A DNA stretch of 64,000 bases, taken from the NCBI RefSeq assembly GCF_023065955.2, contig NW_026622952.1:32226313-32290312 (forward strand), read 5' to 3'. A model generated the notes under the pieces. It saw only the letters and a list, made by a program, of their open reading frames with translations, was not told the origin of the DNA and did no database searches. The position numbers and the translations under genes are program-made. The stretch is from Ursus arctos. Its lineage: Eukaryota; Chordata; Mammalia; Carnivora; Ursidae. Shown in pieces: positions 22,355 to 33,410 of the stretch. Within the stretch, counting starts at the first letter, position 1. Every line of letters begins with the position of its first letter.

Positions 22355-24813
22355 TGATGAATGAAAACAAAATGTGATCCACAAACATCTTTTTCTTACT
22401 GGTAATTTGAGCACAGTTATTTAAATTTTTTGTCTCATTTTTCCTTCTTTGTCAAATCGGGAATACTTGAAAGGTCAGGTTTTTTTTTGCTTTTGTTTTT
22501 TCCTGAGAATCATATTGGATATTTGCCAAGCCTATGATACACTGCCTGGCAAATAGTGAATATAGGTGTTTGTACAGTTTCTTGATGAAGTGAAACACTT
22601 TAAGTGAGGAAACTGATTTTATTACTCTGTAGGTGTCCAGCTGTCAGATTATTTTCCATTTCACATAAAAATGAAGTTTATCATTATAAGACCAGCAGTT
22701 TTTTAGGAATGGACCTGGGTTATGATTAAAAAGTTCTGACTCTGCATGCATTGATCTGGTTGGTTATTGTAAGCAGGTTGATATTTATTATTTCCCCACA
22801 GTGTAAACACCCCGATGGACCATATAGGAATATCTTATCTTGCCTTTATGATTGCCCTATAATGGGGTAAAAATGAAAGTATGAAGTTGAAAGAGTTTTC
22901 ACAAATGTGATTTACCTGTGTAATTAGTGCCTCATTAAAAAAAAAAAAAAGAGTATTACCAGCACTTGGAAACTCCTCCTATTCACTATTACTTCCTTTT
23001 CTACTCTCTCCAAGTGTAACTACTACCCTTAATTCTAATGTTGTAGGTTAGTTTTGTCAGTTTTGAACCTGATGTAAGTTGAATCATACAATTAGTACTT
23101 GTTGTGTCTTCTTTTCACTCACTGTTGTGTTTGTGGGATTTATGCATGCCTTTTTGTATATAGCAGTAGTTAGTTCATTTTTGCTCTGAATCCCAAATCA
23201 TTTTTCATAAATAGTAAAAGGAACATATGTGGGTAATATAGTCTAGGAATCATTCTATGAAAGAAAAGGCCAAAGAGAGAGTTTATAACCCTGCAAAAGC
23301 CTGGGACCCAAACATATTTGAATATCTACTTTTAGATTTCACTCTAGGTGGACCTTCTTCTTGGTACTCTGCCAGTTCGCCCAGTATTCCTCCACCCACA
23401 TGGGATAGCCTCTCTGATATTCCTTAGAGCTTGTTCTTATTAACAGTCTTAAACCAGGAAAGCATACTGCAAAAGCTTGGGTCCCCTGGGTATACTAGAG
23501 ATTTAACCAAGACTTCACAGAGTTAATCCCCAAATGCAGTCCTGTCCAGTAATTCAAGATCTTCAAGTGAGATCCTTAGAAATGGTTTTATATCATTAGG
23601 AATAATTGCAACTTGGCAATACTAGTAAAACATTGGTTCTTGCCCTTATTTATCTTGTACCTTAAAATTTTGAAGCACAATTAGATGTTTGGAACTACGA
23701 TGGGGTGACAGGAAAAGGAAGCCCTTTCCAAGAAACTGGCTCCAGAATCCAGAATTTAAATTTACACTTCTAACACCCACATAACCATGTGTTCTCTCTC
23801 TTTTTGTGTTTCATTACAAGCCTTATAAATGATCATTACTGAAAAAGACATCTTGAGGCAAATTGCACAGAACATTTGAATACACTTACCTCCTGTAGAA
23901 ACAGGATTCAGATTTTAGTAACAACACTTAACTTTTGTGATATCTGTAAGGTAAATTTGGATTCCAGCAGCAGTTCCTTTATGTTAACATTACTAGATAA
24001 TGTTATGCCATAGCAATTTAGATTTAATCAGATGCGCTCACTTGAGTTCAGAGCCAAATGTTTGTCTGGGTTTCTCTGTTGTCATATCAAATGTTAGCTG
24101 ATGTCTTTTCCGAGTTGGCAGGACAGGAATGTATACAAATCAGCATCATGGATAAGAACGATGTGTAACTCAATTTAGATATATGACGGATGCATTTTCT
24201 AAATGATGTTATAATGTACCACAAAAATAGCATGTGTTATTTAAAGTATCCAGTACCTGGAGGAAAAGTACATTTTATACCTTATAATTAAATATAGGGA
24301 GAATGAGCAGTAACAATTTTATTCAAAGATATTCAATATGGTTTAAGTTACTTAAAATTTTGCATTATGCATCCCCATAGACCGAGAAAGTAATGTTTCC
24401 ACATTTGTATTATTGCACCGTTGAAGGAAATCAAATTATAAATACATATCTTAATTCATTAGCATATTTTAATTCTTCCAAGTAAACAGCAAGTCTTATT
24501 TCTCAAATCAGGAGGAAATAACAGGAAACAATCAGCAAAACTAAAAAGCAAATATATGAAGGAACTGTATCATAACGGTATTTTTGCTAAGTGATCAAAT
24601 GTAAATAATTATCTATGCCATGACATCAAATATGTGCCACCACATTTGACTTGACATCTAGCTGCACCCTGAATTGAAAATGACTACGTTTGATAAGGTG
24701 TAATGGAACATTTTAATGAAGGCACTGTAGTTACATTAAATTTTCTCATTATTGAATATCATTACTGTGGAAATCGTGGATATTCTTGGATTCACAGACA
24801 TCACATTATATTG

Positions 24814-24814
<1 letters not shown>
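22355..24814. other. Gene-free 2.5-kb stretch
   Basis: No gene and no repeat that I can name with confidence. There is an A-run at about 22937-22950. Sequence near 22520-22610 resembles an L2 tail too weakly to call. Confidence 0.5.

Positions 24815-24872
<58 letters not shown>
24815..24872. repeat. (AT)n microsatellite, about 28 units
   Basis: A nearly pure run of AT follows TTGATATT and ends in AATAGG. Such tracts form cruciforms and are length-unstable and hard to assemble. Confidence 0.95.
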
Positions 24873-24874
<2 letters not shown>

Positions 24875-25847
24875 GGTTCCTTGACCATTGATCAGTGTAC
24901 ATTTTTTAGTAACTACGTTGAACACGGTTATTCAACGTGTATAGGTAGCCTAAAGTGGAAGAATTTATACATGACTTAATTTCACTTCAAAATATAGATA
25001 CAAATGATATATGTTTTCTACACAATTTTTTAGGAATGCCAAAAAAAAATTAGATAAATTAGCAAAATACACCTTCACTCAACTGAAATGTTCAGAATAT
25101 ATTTTTGGCTTGCTTTATTAGTCAATTGATTGTTGAATTTTTTGTCAGTTTGTGAATTTGAGGACTTAATTTTTTATTTCCTACTGCTAATTTTCTGTTA
25201 ATTTCATTACTGCTCTCCATTATGTTCTATGATAAGTTATTTTTCTTATCTCAGACTTCGATTAATATGAAAAAAAGCTAGAAATGTAAAGAAAGGAGCC
25301 GAGGAGGTTTTACTTAGCGATCTGTAGACCCTCCTAAAGTTTTCTGTTCTGCTTTGTTCAAAGGGAGCCATCCACTCTAACTTGCCATACAGTCATGCCC
25401 GCAACTATGGTTTTAGACTTCTCTGAAATATACCAGTATGATTTAAATTCATAATAATGCCCATCAAATGTGTATTAAGGAACAGGTATTTTTCTATGTG
25501 CTCTGGTCACAAAGTTTTAAGTGACAAAATTAAGATTTAAGACAACTTTGCCCCCCCCATTTCCCTTTTGTTAAGAATGGAAAGTATTATCATGAATCAC
25601 TATATGACTAAAATCATATTCTCCCACCGAAAAGACCTTACTTAATTGTTTAGAAGAGCTTTTTGTGCCATAAGTGAGAGGCCTTGGGATTTGTTTCCAC
25701 CACATGTCATCAAGAAAGACCTATAACTTAGCTCTTTCTCCAGTTACCCCCTGCCTTCCACCCCTGGAAAGTAAGAGGAAAAATGAGTAAATAACTCTGG
25801 TGGAATGTGAGCCTACTAATCTGATACTGCTCTAAAGTGTCCTGTTG
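24873..25847. other. Gene-free stretch
   Basis: No gene. It contains a small perfect inverted repeat ACGTTGAA-8-TTCAACGT at 24915-24938 just after the (AT)n tract, and an A-run near 25040. Confidence 0.5.
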
Positions 25848-26014
25848 GGGGCGCCTGAGTGGCTCAGTCGTTAAGGGTCTGCCTTCTGCTCAGGGCGTGA
25901 TCCCAGGATCCTGGAATCAAGCCCCACATCGGGCTCCCTGCTCTGCTGGGAGCCTGCTTCTTCCTCTCCCACTCCCCCTGCTTGTGTTCCCTCTCTCGCT
26001 GGCTGCCTCACTCT

Positions 26015-26059
<45 letters not shown>

Positions 26060-26080
26060 AATCTTTAAAAAATACAAAAA
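25848..26080 (+). mobile_element. CAN-SINE (SINEC) with expanded (AAAT)n tail
   Basis: GGGCGCCTGAGTGGCTCAG head, TGATCCCAGGATCCTGGAAT core, GGGCTCCCTGCTCTGCTGGG, CT-rich stretch and an AAAT run of about eleven units at 26020-26061. The target duplication TAAAGTGTCCTGTTG (25833-25847) is matched at 26081-26095 with one difference. Confidence 0.96.
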
Positions 26081-26171
26081 TAAAGTGTCCTTTTGATGAG
26101 GATTGTAGGTGGTTTGAATTTCATACCATACTAGCAGATAAAGTGAAATAGCCACTTTCCCTCACTGTGTA

Positions 26172-26174
<3 letters not shown>

Positions 26175-26211
<37 letters not shown>
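26175..26211. repeat. (TG)n microsatellite
   Basis: About 18 TG units in tandem. Confidence 0.95.
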
Positions 26212-26214
<3 letters not shown>

Positions 26215-26464
26215 TTGTCCCATGCTCAGTGTTTAGAAGACTAAAGGAAATATTTTGGAAGAGATTCTTCGGTTCTTGAAGGGCTCTATGAGAAGGTGTT
26301 CATGGCTCTAAGAATGTTAAAATCCCTGGAAGTATTTTGTGTCCTGTTAGTAAAGTATAGAAGGCTAAAATTGGACAAAAATTGTAGAACATACCAAACG
26401 TCGTGTAAATGGTGTGGAATGGAATCCTTATCAACATGAAGAATGGGATGGGGGTCACTCTAGG

Positions 26465-26600
26465 TCTTGGCTGGTCCAAGTGCTGTCCTTGTAGGGATAT
26501 ATCATCAGCATCATCTGGGAACTTGTTAAAATGCATATTCCCAGGCTTCCACCCCAGACCTATTGCATTTGAACTTTGATTTGAACAATTTACTACTTGA
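26465..26600 (+). repeat. MER20 DNA transposon, 5' part
   Basis: GGTCCAAGTGCTGTCCTTG, then CATCAGCATCATCTGGGAAC, TTGTTAAAATGCATATTCCC, and CCACCCCAGACCTATTGCAT follow the MER20 consensus. The 3' end is missing. Confidence 0.82.
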
Positions 26601-26826
26601 TCTCTGACACAGTATTCTGTAAGTAGCTGCAAAAGTTGTTGAGTTTGAGCCTTTGTTTTTTCTTTACTACAAAGTTATCTCTAGGGCTAATGCTGTAGGA
26701 AATACCCCGAGGGGAAAATAACATATATTAAATTGTTTTTAAATGATTTCATGCCTTTGCTTGAGGGTTAATGCTAACTTAAAGTATGAAAACAAAGCAT
26801 TGTATTCAAGATTCAGGTTATCAAAG

Positions 26827-26871
26827 GCTCAAGTCCTAGGGATGGGGTCAGTTTAGCTCAAGTCCTAGGGA
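26827..26871. repeat. 16-bp direct repeat, period 29
   Basis: GCTCAAGTCCTAGGGA occurs twice (26827-26842, 26856-26871), separated by TGGGGTCAGTTTA. It is a small local duplication of unique sequence. Confidence 0.9.
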
Positions 26872-26964
26872 GGGAATAGATCTAGTCTGTTTGCCATCTA
26901 CCTGCTAGTACAGTCTGTCAGACGCCATCATGTAAGTTAATACTTCTTCAAAAACAGTGACAGT

Positions 26965-27180
26965 GGGGAGCCTGGGTGGCTCAGTCAGTTAAGCATCTGA
27001 TTCTTGGTTTCAGTTCAGGTCATGATCTCATGGGTGATGGGATGGAGTCCTTTCGTTGGGCTCAGCGGGGAGTCGGCTTGAAGATTCTCTCCCTCTGCTC
27101 CTCCCCCCACTCTGTGCTCCTGTACGCGCTGCCTCTCTTTCTCTCTCAAAAACATAAATAAAATATTTAAAAGAAAAACA
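26965..27180 (+). mobile_element. CAN-SINE (SINEC)
   Basis: GGGGAGCCTGGGTGGCTCAG head, GGTTTCAGTTCAGGTCATGA, a diverged body, CT-rich stretch and AACATAAATAAAATATTTAA tail. It resembles the CTTGGTTTC subfamily also seen at 9612. The flanks share an imperfect AAAA-CAGTGA target duplication. It sits at the edge of the MIR that served as source for the scrambled copy. Confidence 0.93.
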
Positions 27181-27184
27181 AAAA

Positions 27185-27420
27185 ATGGTAACAGTGAACA
27201 CGCACTGGGAACTTACTGGGCTAAGTACTGGAGTAAGCACTTGGTAGAGTTGCCATTTAAACTCATAACTAACCTTAGAAGTAGGTTCTATCATTAGCAC
27301 TATTTAACAGATCAGGAAATAGCTCCGCTGTTAAAGACATTGACAGGCTTCAAGTGCAGGTCTCGGGCATAAGGGGTGGTACATATAACCACGGCATGAT
27401 GCTGTCTTCTTTATGAGAAG
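27185..27420 (+). repeat. MIR SINE, continuous copy (source locus)
   Basis: MIR landmarks run in order: CTGGGCTAAGTACTGG, ACTCATAACTAACCTTAGAAGTAGGTTCTATCATTAG (bases 27259-27296), TTAACAGATCAGGAAATAG, then AGTGCAGGTCTCGGGCATAA and TAACCACGGCATGATGCTGT at the 3' end. The MIR runs unbroken through 27334, the edge of block A. This shows that the arrangement here is ancestral and the one at 1331-1674 is rearranged. Confidence 0.8.
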
Positions 27421-27717
27421 AAAAGGTTTAAAGGGATTCATTGAAAAAAACCAATAAACCAATAAAAATAAGAATAAAGTAGTTTTAGGACATTATGGCT
27501 TACAGGTCAGTACCTTGAAATGTTATTAGCAGTAGGAGAGTTCCATGAATAGTTTGAATATAAGTGAACCATAATTTTTTACTCTGGCATGAAGCAGTGT
27601 TGATTTTTTATAACCTTAGTCATTTTAGAAAAAAGAATCCCTTTATTCCCTTTTATTCTATCAAATTTTCTTGACCAGGACAAGCAACAAAGGTTAAACT
27701 CACAGTCTGAAGACATT
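27230..27717 (-). repeat. Source locus of the scrambled copy (blocks B, A, C on minus strand)
   Basis: On the minus strand the order is block B (27717 to 27468), a 22-base A/T-rich spacer (27446-27467), block A (27445 to 27334), 77 bases, then block C (27256 to 27230). The 8-mer AAGACATT on the plus strand stands at both 27334-27341 and 27710-27717. It is the microhomology used at the A/B joint of the copy near 1.4 kb. Block B here carries a 41-base segment (27620-27660) that is absent from the copy and bordered by TCA on both sides. The minus-strand open frame at 27653-27895 has no recognisable domain. Confidence 0.88.
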
Positions 27718-29570
27718 TCACAAGGAAGAGGAGGGTGTCTTTCCAACTCAGGAATTTACAAAAGACTCTGGTATATTCCCAAGTGGATGAACTAAGCCCG
27801 TTAAAACTAAACATTTTACATAAGCTGTGAAACTTTTCATTGTGATGGATTCTCATTATGTCCCAGCATGCAAACATTTCTTTTGTACTTTGCAAATGGC
27901 AGTAGTCTTGGAAATCTGTGCATATAATGAATGGAACAACTATAATAACAGGTCATTCACCTGCAAAGTGAGTAAAAGTTAGGGGTATTCTGCAAGGAGA
28001 TATGTTTAAAATTTCTGTCAAGTCAAATGTGTCTGGTGTTTTGTTCTCCAACATAATGGAATTCATTTTTGCAGTCCTTTTAAAGGTACACAAGCGTAGC
28101 TATAGCAACATGAGGGGGGATCACTTTGTTTCCTAAAGCACAGGGAGCCCTGTAACTAGGCAGAGGCACATTTCCTGAGATATGTTGTGCTGTGCATCGG
28201 AAATAAGGAACTGGTTTTCAGTATCAATTTCACTCTCCTTAAATTAGAATATAATGATCATATTTTAATATGGAAAATTTGTCAAATTACCATAGTGCTG
28301 TGAAAGGATCTTCTATATTTAGATGCCTCCTCTTACATTTTTTAATACTAAGTGAGCATATACTTGTACCTGTAAATTAGGCGAGATATAGAGTCACTGA
28401 ACACAGGGCAGGGGAGTGCTGCATCCCAGGTGCTGAGCTGGGTTTCTTGTCATTTGATAACTTTGTTCGAATCTAAAATATGTTTCACAACCAAAGTCCA
28501 AAAAAAAATAAATGTGAAGAACTGTTTGATTTTGTTTTTTCCTTGAAAAATATAATCAAAGGAAAGCTGGATGGGTTGTGGAATTTGTGGACTCAAGGAA
28601 GAAGAAGAAGAAAATACAGAGATGGTATAGAGAAGCCATAGCACCAGGCAACCCACTTTCCATCTGTTTTTTGACAGGAATCTCTGAGCTGCTTAGGATG
28701 ACAGACCCGTGATCTGGGGATTTGAGGGAGGAGGAATGAAGTGGGAGTCACTAGTATATTCTTTGTCTTTCTTACGAATGGAAAGCCAGATTTTGCACTG
28801 TAGTTTGGAAATAATTCACAAGAGCGAGACAGTATAACAGGGGACTTGTGGATTACCTGTTTAAGTAGATATGGGCTTTTCTCTCGACACTTGAGATTTT
28901 GTGTCTGCTATCCAAGTGCATGGGGATTGTTCTTTTAGCCTCTGATGGCTGCATGGACCTACTGTGTGACAATATAAACCTCTTGAAAAATCCCCATTCA
29001 AGATGATCTCACCATTGAGCTTTGTCTAGTTTCTGTTCTAAAGCCAATGAAACTTTTAAATATTTTATTCTTAATTATCAATGTAGGTCTAGCCCATGGA
29101 AAGATTTTGAAAGATGAATTATAAAGTACAAACAGAAAATATAAAAATACATACCTGAATTGAAGCTGCTTCTTTGCTAATATGTATTTTTATCACCTAC
29201 GTATACTTTTATTTGGTTTATACCCCTATTTTATAGCCAAATTTTGCCCTTCTCAAAAATATTAAAATGTACAAGTACATGATCGAAAATACTGCTCATA
29301 AACCTACCCATCATGCCTGCCTTGTAACCGATATCTATTTAACATTTTAATACAATTCTCTAATATGTTTAACCTTGTGCAATCGAAAACTACATTCTTC
29401 AATTTAAAGTAGTCACTATTCATCATGCTAACAGTATCCTTAAGTCCTACTTTCACACCATTTTAGAAAAATTGCTTTACACTTGCTTTTCATTTTGTAT
29501 ATTTAAACGTTTAAGTTGCGGAAACTCATTTGTACTGTTTCAGATCGTGTGTTATATAACATCACATTCA
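27718..29570. other. Gene-free 1.85-kb stretch
   Basis: No gene and no recognised repeat. A minus-strand frame at 28450-28656 has no family resemblance. Confidence 0.5.
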
Positions 29571-31511
29571 TTTTTTAAGGACTTTGTTATTGTTTTAGAG
29601 CCGTATTAGATTCACAGAAAAATTGAAAGGAAGGTACAGAGATTTCCCCTACCCCCTTCCCTCGCATGCATTGCCTGCCCCCTTATTGACATCACTTATC
29701 ACAGTGCTGCCTATCTTAAAACTGATACACTTACACTGACACAGTATCACCCAAAATCCATAGTTAGCATTAGAATTCATTCTTAGTGCCATACATTTTA
29801 TGATGTAAAATGTATACATTATAATGTAATGATAATGACATGTATCCATGTATTGTACTGTATTGTATCAAAGTATTTTCGCTGCCCTAAAAGCCCTCTG
29901 AGGTCTGCTTGTTCATTCTCCTTTCCCCACAACTACTGATAGGTTATCGCCATAGTTTTGCCTTTTTCACATAATTACAATATAATGATATATATAATCA
30001 GTCATATAATTAGAATCGTATGGTAGATAGCCCTTTGAGATTGGCTTCTTTCCCTTAGTGATAGGGTTGTCTTGTGGTTTGATAGCTGAGCACTTTTTTG
30101 TACTAATATTCCATTGTCTGTTGATTCCACATATATTTATCTCTTCACCTCCTGAAGGACATCTTTGTTGCTTCCAAGTTTTATCAAGTACAAATACAGG
30201 TGGTATAAACATGTGCAGGTTTTTGTGTCCACCGTCATTTTTCATCTCTTTTGGGTTAATCCCAAGGAGTGCGATTGCTGGATCATATGGAGAGAACCTG
30301 TTCAGTTTTGTAAGAAACTAGCCAACTGTCTTCCAAAGCAGTAAGGCTGTCTTGCGTCCCCATCCACAAGTATGAGAGTTACTCCTGCTCCACATCCTCA
30401 CCTGTATTTGGTGTTGTCGGTGTTCTAGATTTGGCCATTGTAATAGGTATGTAGTGCTATCCCATTGTTTAACTCACATTTTCCTGGTGAAATATGTGGA
30501 GAATTTTTTCCTATGCTTATCTACTGTCTGTATATCTTTTTTAGTGAGGTGCCTGTTACGGTATTTCACCCGTTTTTATTTATTTTTTTTTATTTTTTTT
30601 ATTTTTTTAAAGATTTTATTTATTTATTTGACAGAGAGAGAGACAGCCAGCAAGAGAGGGAACACAAGCAGGAGGAGTGGGAGAGGAAGAAGCAGGCTCC
30701 CAGCGGAGGAGCCCGATGTGGGGCTCGATCCCAGAACTCTGGGATCACGCCCTGAGCCGAAGGCAGACGCTTAACCGCTGTGCCACCCAGGCGCCCCTCA
30801 CCCGTTTTTAAAATGAGGTTTCCTTGAATTTTAGCAGTTCTTAGTATGTCTTCTATTGTTATTGATTAGATATACCTTTTGTAAATACTTTCTTCTACTC
30901 TGTGACTTGTCTTCTCATTCTCTTAGCATTGTCTTTCACAGGATAGAAGTTTTTAATTTTAATGACATCCAGCTTATTCATTATTTCTTTCATGAATCAT
31001 ACTTTTGGAATTCTATCTAAATTCCATAATCACACCTGAGGTCATTGAGGTTTTCTCCAAGTCCTAGAATTTCTAGGTTTGCATTTTACATCTAGGCCTG
31101 TGATCCATTTTGAGTTAATTTTGATGAAGGTTGTAAAGTCTGTGTCTAGGTTTATTTTTTGCATGTGGGTGTCCAGTTGAGACTTTTGTTGCTACATTGT
31201 ATTGCCTTTGTTCCTTTATCAAAGACCAGTGGACTGTATTTATGAGGGTCTATTTCTGGGCCCTCTATTCTGCTCTATGGATCTATTCTTTCACCAATAC
31301 CATGCTCTCTTGATTACTGCACTGTTAAGTCTTGACGCTGGGTAGTGTCAGTCCTCCAGCTTTGTTCTCCTATGTTTTCTTGGCTATTCTGAACCTTTTG
31401 CCTTTCTACATAAACTTCTGAAACAGTATGTCAATATCTGTGAAATAATTTGCTGGAATCTTGATTGGAAGTGCATTGAATCAGTAGATGCAGGTGGGAA
31501 GAACTGGCATC
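29571..31511 (-). mobile_element. Old L1 LINE, 3' end (ORF2 end and 3'UTR), decayed
   Basis: Read on the plus strand, this is the reverse complement of a mammalian L1. It starts in the 3'UTR (TTCACAGAAAAATTGAAAGG, TACAGAGATTTCCCC) and continues through GATTGGCTTCTTTCCCTTAG, GGACATCTTTGTTGCTTCC, GATTGCTGGATCATATGG and TTTTGCATGTGGGTGTCCAG. It ends in the ORF2 end region with GATTGGAAGTGCATTGAATC and GGGAAGAACTGGCATC. The element is 5'-truncated and full of indels, so it encodes nothing functional. A younger CAN-SINE sits inside it. The divergence suggests an L1M-type element older than the carnivore radiation. Confidence 0.88.
30579..30797 (-). mobile_element. CAN-SINE (SINEC), young, nested in L1
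   Basis: T-rich tail, AAGATTTTATTTATTTATTT, CAGCCAGCAAGAGAGGGAAC, GAAGAAGCAGGCTCCCAGCG, GGCTCGATCCCAGAACTCTG, then GTGCCACCCAGGCGCCCC. The perfect target duplication TCACCCGTTTTTA (30566-30578, 30798-30810) lies within L1 sequence. Of the SINEs in the window, this subfamily (also at 47318) is closest to the recently active bear/panda type as I remember it. Two overlapping open frames here are chance. Confidence 0.97.
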
Positions 31512-31783
31512 ACACTCTTTTCCAACAGATTCAAGAGAATTGTTTTCTCCTTCATTCAACTCTACTTGTCTTTCATTCCACTCAGAAGTTTTTCTTGGGA
31601 AAGAACCAATTTGATACCAATGTCCCCACCTCTCAGCCCACATAGTAATAAAGCACCAGCCTTCTTTGGCTAGCACAGAATTGTTAAGGAAAACTCTAAA
31701 AATGATTTCTAGGATCTTTCTGTGGTACCTAAGGTACCTTATCTCTATTCTCTCCTCAACTGCAATTCAGTCAGCTTCTCCTG
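31512..31783. other. Short unassigned stretch
   Basis: Unique-looking sequence between two L1 pieces. No gene and no recognised repeat. Confidence 0.4.
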
Positions 31784-31796
31784 AATCTAAAGATTT

Positions 31797-32105
31797 TTTT
31801 AAAAATTAAATTTTTTTAATTTTAATTTTTATTTTTTTATTTATAATAATTTTTTATTATGTTATGTTAGTCACCATACAGTATATCCTTAGTTTCTGAT
31901 GTACTGTTCCATGATTCATTATTTGCGTATAGCACCCAGTGCACCATGCAATATGTGCCCTCCTTACTACCCATCACCAGCCTATCCCAATCCCCCACCC
32001 CCCTCCCCTCTGAAGCCCTCAGTTTGTTTCCCAGAGTCCACAGTCTCTCATGGTTCATTCCCCCTTTTGTTTAACCCCCTTCATTCTTCCCTTCCTTCTC
32101 CTACC
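31797..32105 (-). mobile_element. Young carnivore L1, severely 5'-truncated (about 310 bp)
   Basis: A T-rich tail is followed by GTTAGTCACCATACAGTATA, CTGATGTACTGTTCCATGAT, GTATAGCACCCAGTGCACCA, a C-rich CCCCACCCCCCTCCCC segment and CTCTCATGGTTCATTCCCCC. This is the reverse complement of the 3'UTR of carnivore-lineage L1. The perfect 13-base target duplication AATCTAAAGATTT (31784-31796, 32106-32118) marks a complete insertion. Only 3'UTR sequence is present and no ORF. The overlapping frames on both strands are non-coding. Confidence 0.93.
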
Positions 32106-32164
32106 AATCTAAAGATTTATACTGTCATTGAGAGTATTCGCTGAAACGTATTTAATTACTACTA

Positions 32165-32277
32165 TTTTTTTAAAGATTTATTTTTTTAAGTAATCTCTAC
32201 ACCCAGTTTGGGGCTCAGAATCACAACCCCAAGATCAAGAGTAGCACGTTCCACTGACTAAGCCAGCCAGGCACCCC
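32165..32277 (-). mobile_element. Short tRNA-only CAN-SINE
   Basis: TTAAGTAATCTCTACACCCA, then TTTGGGGCTCAGAATCACAACCCC (bases 32207-32230), GATCAAGAGTAGCACGTTCC and AAGCCAGCCAGGCACCCC. This is a reversed SINE that has the tRNA-like head and a short A-rich tail but no CT-rich body. It represents a subfamily distinct from the 190-230 bp copies in the window. Confidence 0.9.
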
Positions 32278-33239
32278 TTTAGCCACTATTACTACCATTA
32301 ATTTTAGGGAAAAAAAAATATAAAGAGAAAATTTGGAGTTGCCTAGAAGAATACACACATACATACTTAAAGAGACTGCTTTGTTGTTAATGGAACTTAC
32401 AAGATTAAAATCTACATATAAGCATCTTTAGATCTCACAGGATTTCCTTCCAGCGGATGATTTTAATGCTTACTAGATGTAATCATGTTGCATACAGCTA
32501 CAAAGTAATGCAAGTTCTCAGAGTTCCTTATTGCAAGTAAGATATGAGCCTGAGACTCAAGTCCACTAAAGAGACTCATTTTTATTGCATCTGTGCCAAA
32601 TCAGCTATAGTGAAATTATCCATGTATCTAATGAACAGCTGTTTGGTTTTTTGTGGTTGTTGTTGTTTTAGTTTTTGGTTTTATTTTTATGCTGCCCAGA
32701 GAACATGTGGTAAAATTTGCTCCTTCACAGGTTGCAGGTTCAGTTTATGTCCTCCACATCCCCTTCTTGCCTATTAAGTGAGAGCTTCAAGTCTCCAGTA
32801 GCCTGATGTTAGAAGTACTCAGCACTGTAGGAGAGTGGGAGATGATGTGATATTAAACTTCTGTGTTTTCTCCTGCCTAAGCCTAGCTGTTATTATCTGT
32901 CTGAGATTTTGTGCCCCAGGATTCACTTAGTTATCCATAGAAGACAATATCAAGCAGAAACTGGGGTTTATATAACTGAAAGTTAAGATCATGCAGGTAG
33001 TTTTGGAAAGTGCATCAACCCAAGAAACATATTTTGAACTTAAGAATTCCTGAATAAGTTTGCTGCTGGGAGAAATTGGCTCTTGGCTTTCAGATTTCAA
33101 GAGTTACAAATAACAGTTACAAATACCAATTTAATTCCACATTTGAGTGCCTCTTACACGTAAACCATTATGTTAAATTTTACGAAGAATTCACAGGATG
33201 ATCTGCATTGATGACATAGCCAGCACTTTAAGCTCATAA
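32278..33239. other. Gene-free stretch
   Basis: No gene and no recognised repeat. A plus-strand frame at 32544-32777 has no family resemblance. Confidence 0.5.
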
Positions 33240-33410
33240 CTATTTTTCCTGGCATTTACTTTGTTTCAGGCATTTTACTTTCATGCAATATCTCATTTAA
33301 CTTAATGCTTATAATATTATTTTGTGATAGACTCACTCACATGTATAAGAATTAAAAGGAGACTGAAAATGTTAAACAGCTTGCCAGGTGTCTTAGCCCA
33401 TTATATTAAA
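33240..33410 (+). repeat. MIR SINE remnant
   Basis: CAGGCATTTTACTTTCATGC, ATCTCATTTAACTTAATGCT, then TTAAACAGCTTGCCAGGTG. These correspond to the MIR sequence from 'aggcactgtgctaagcgctttacatg' to 'ggttaagtaacttgcccaaggtc'. Confidence 0.65.

Noticed and set aside
24815..24891. Coding frame through the (AT)n tract (Ile-Tyr repeats)
   Set aside because: It is a translation of a microsatellite.
30454..30774. Overlapping plus-strand open frames of about 100 codons
   Set aside because: They read through an antisense L1 and a SINE, and such frames recur in every copy of these repeats.
31867..32144. Open frames on both strands near 32 kb
   Set aside because: They lie in, or mostly within, the 3'UTR of a truncated L1.
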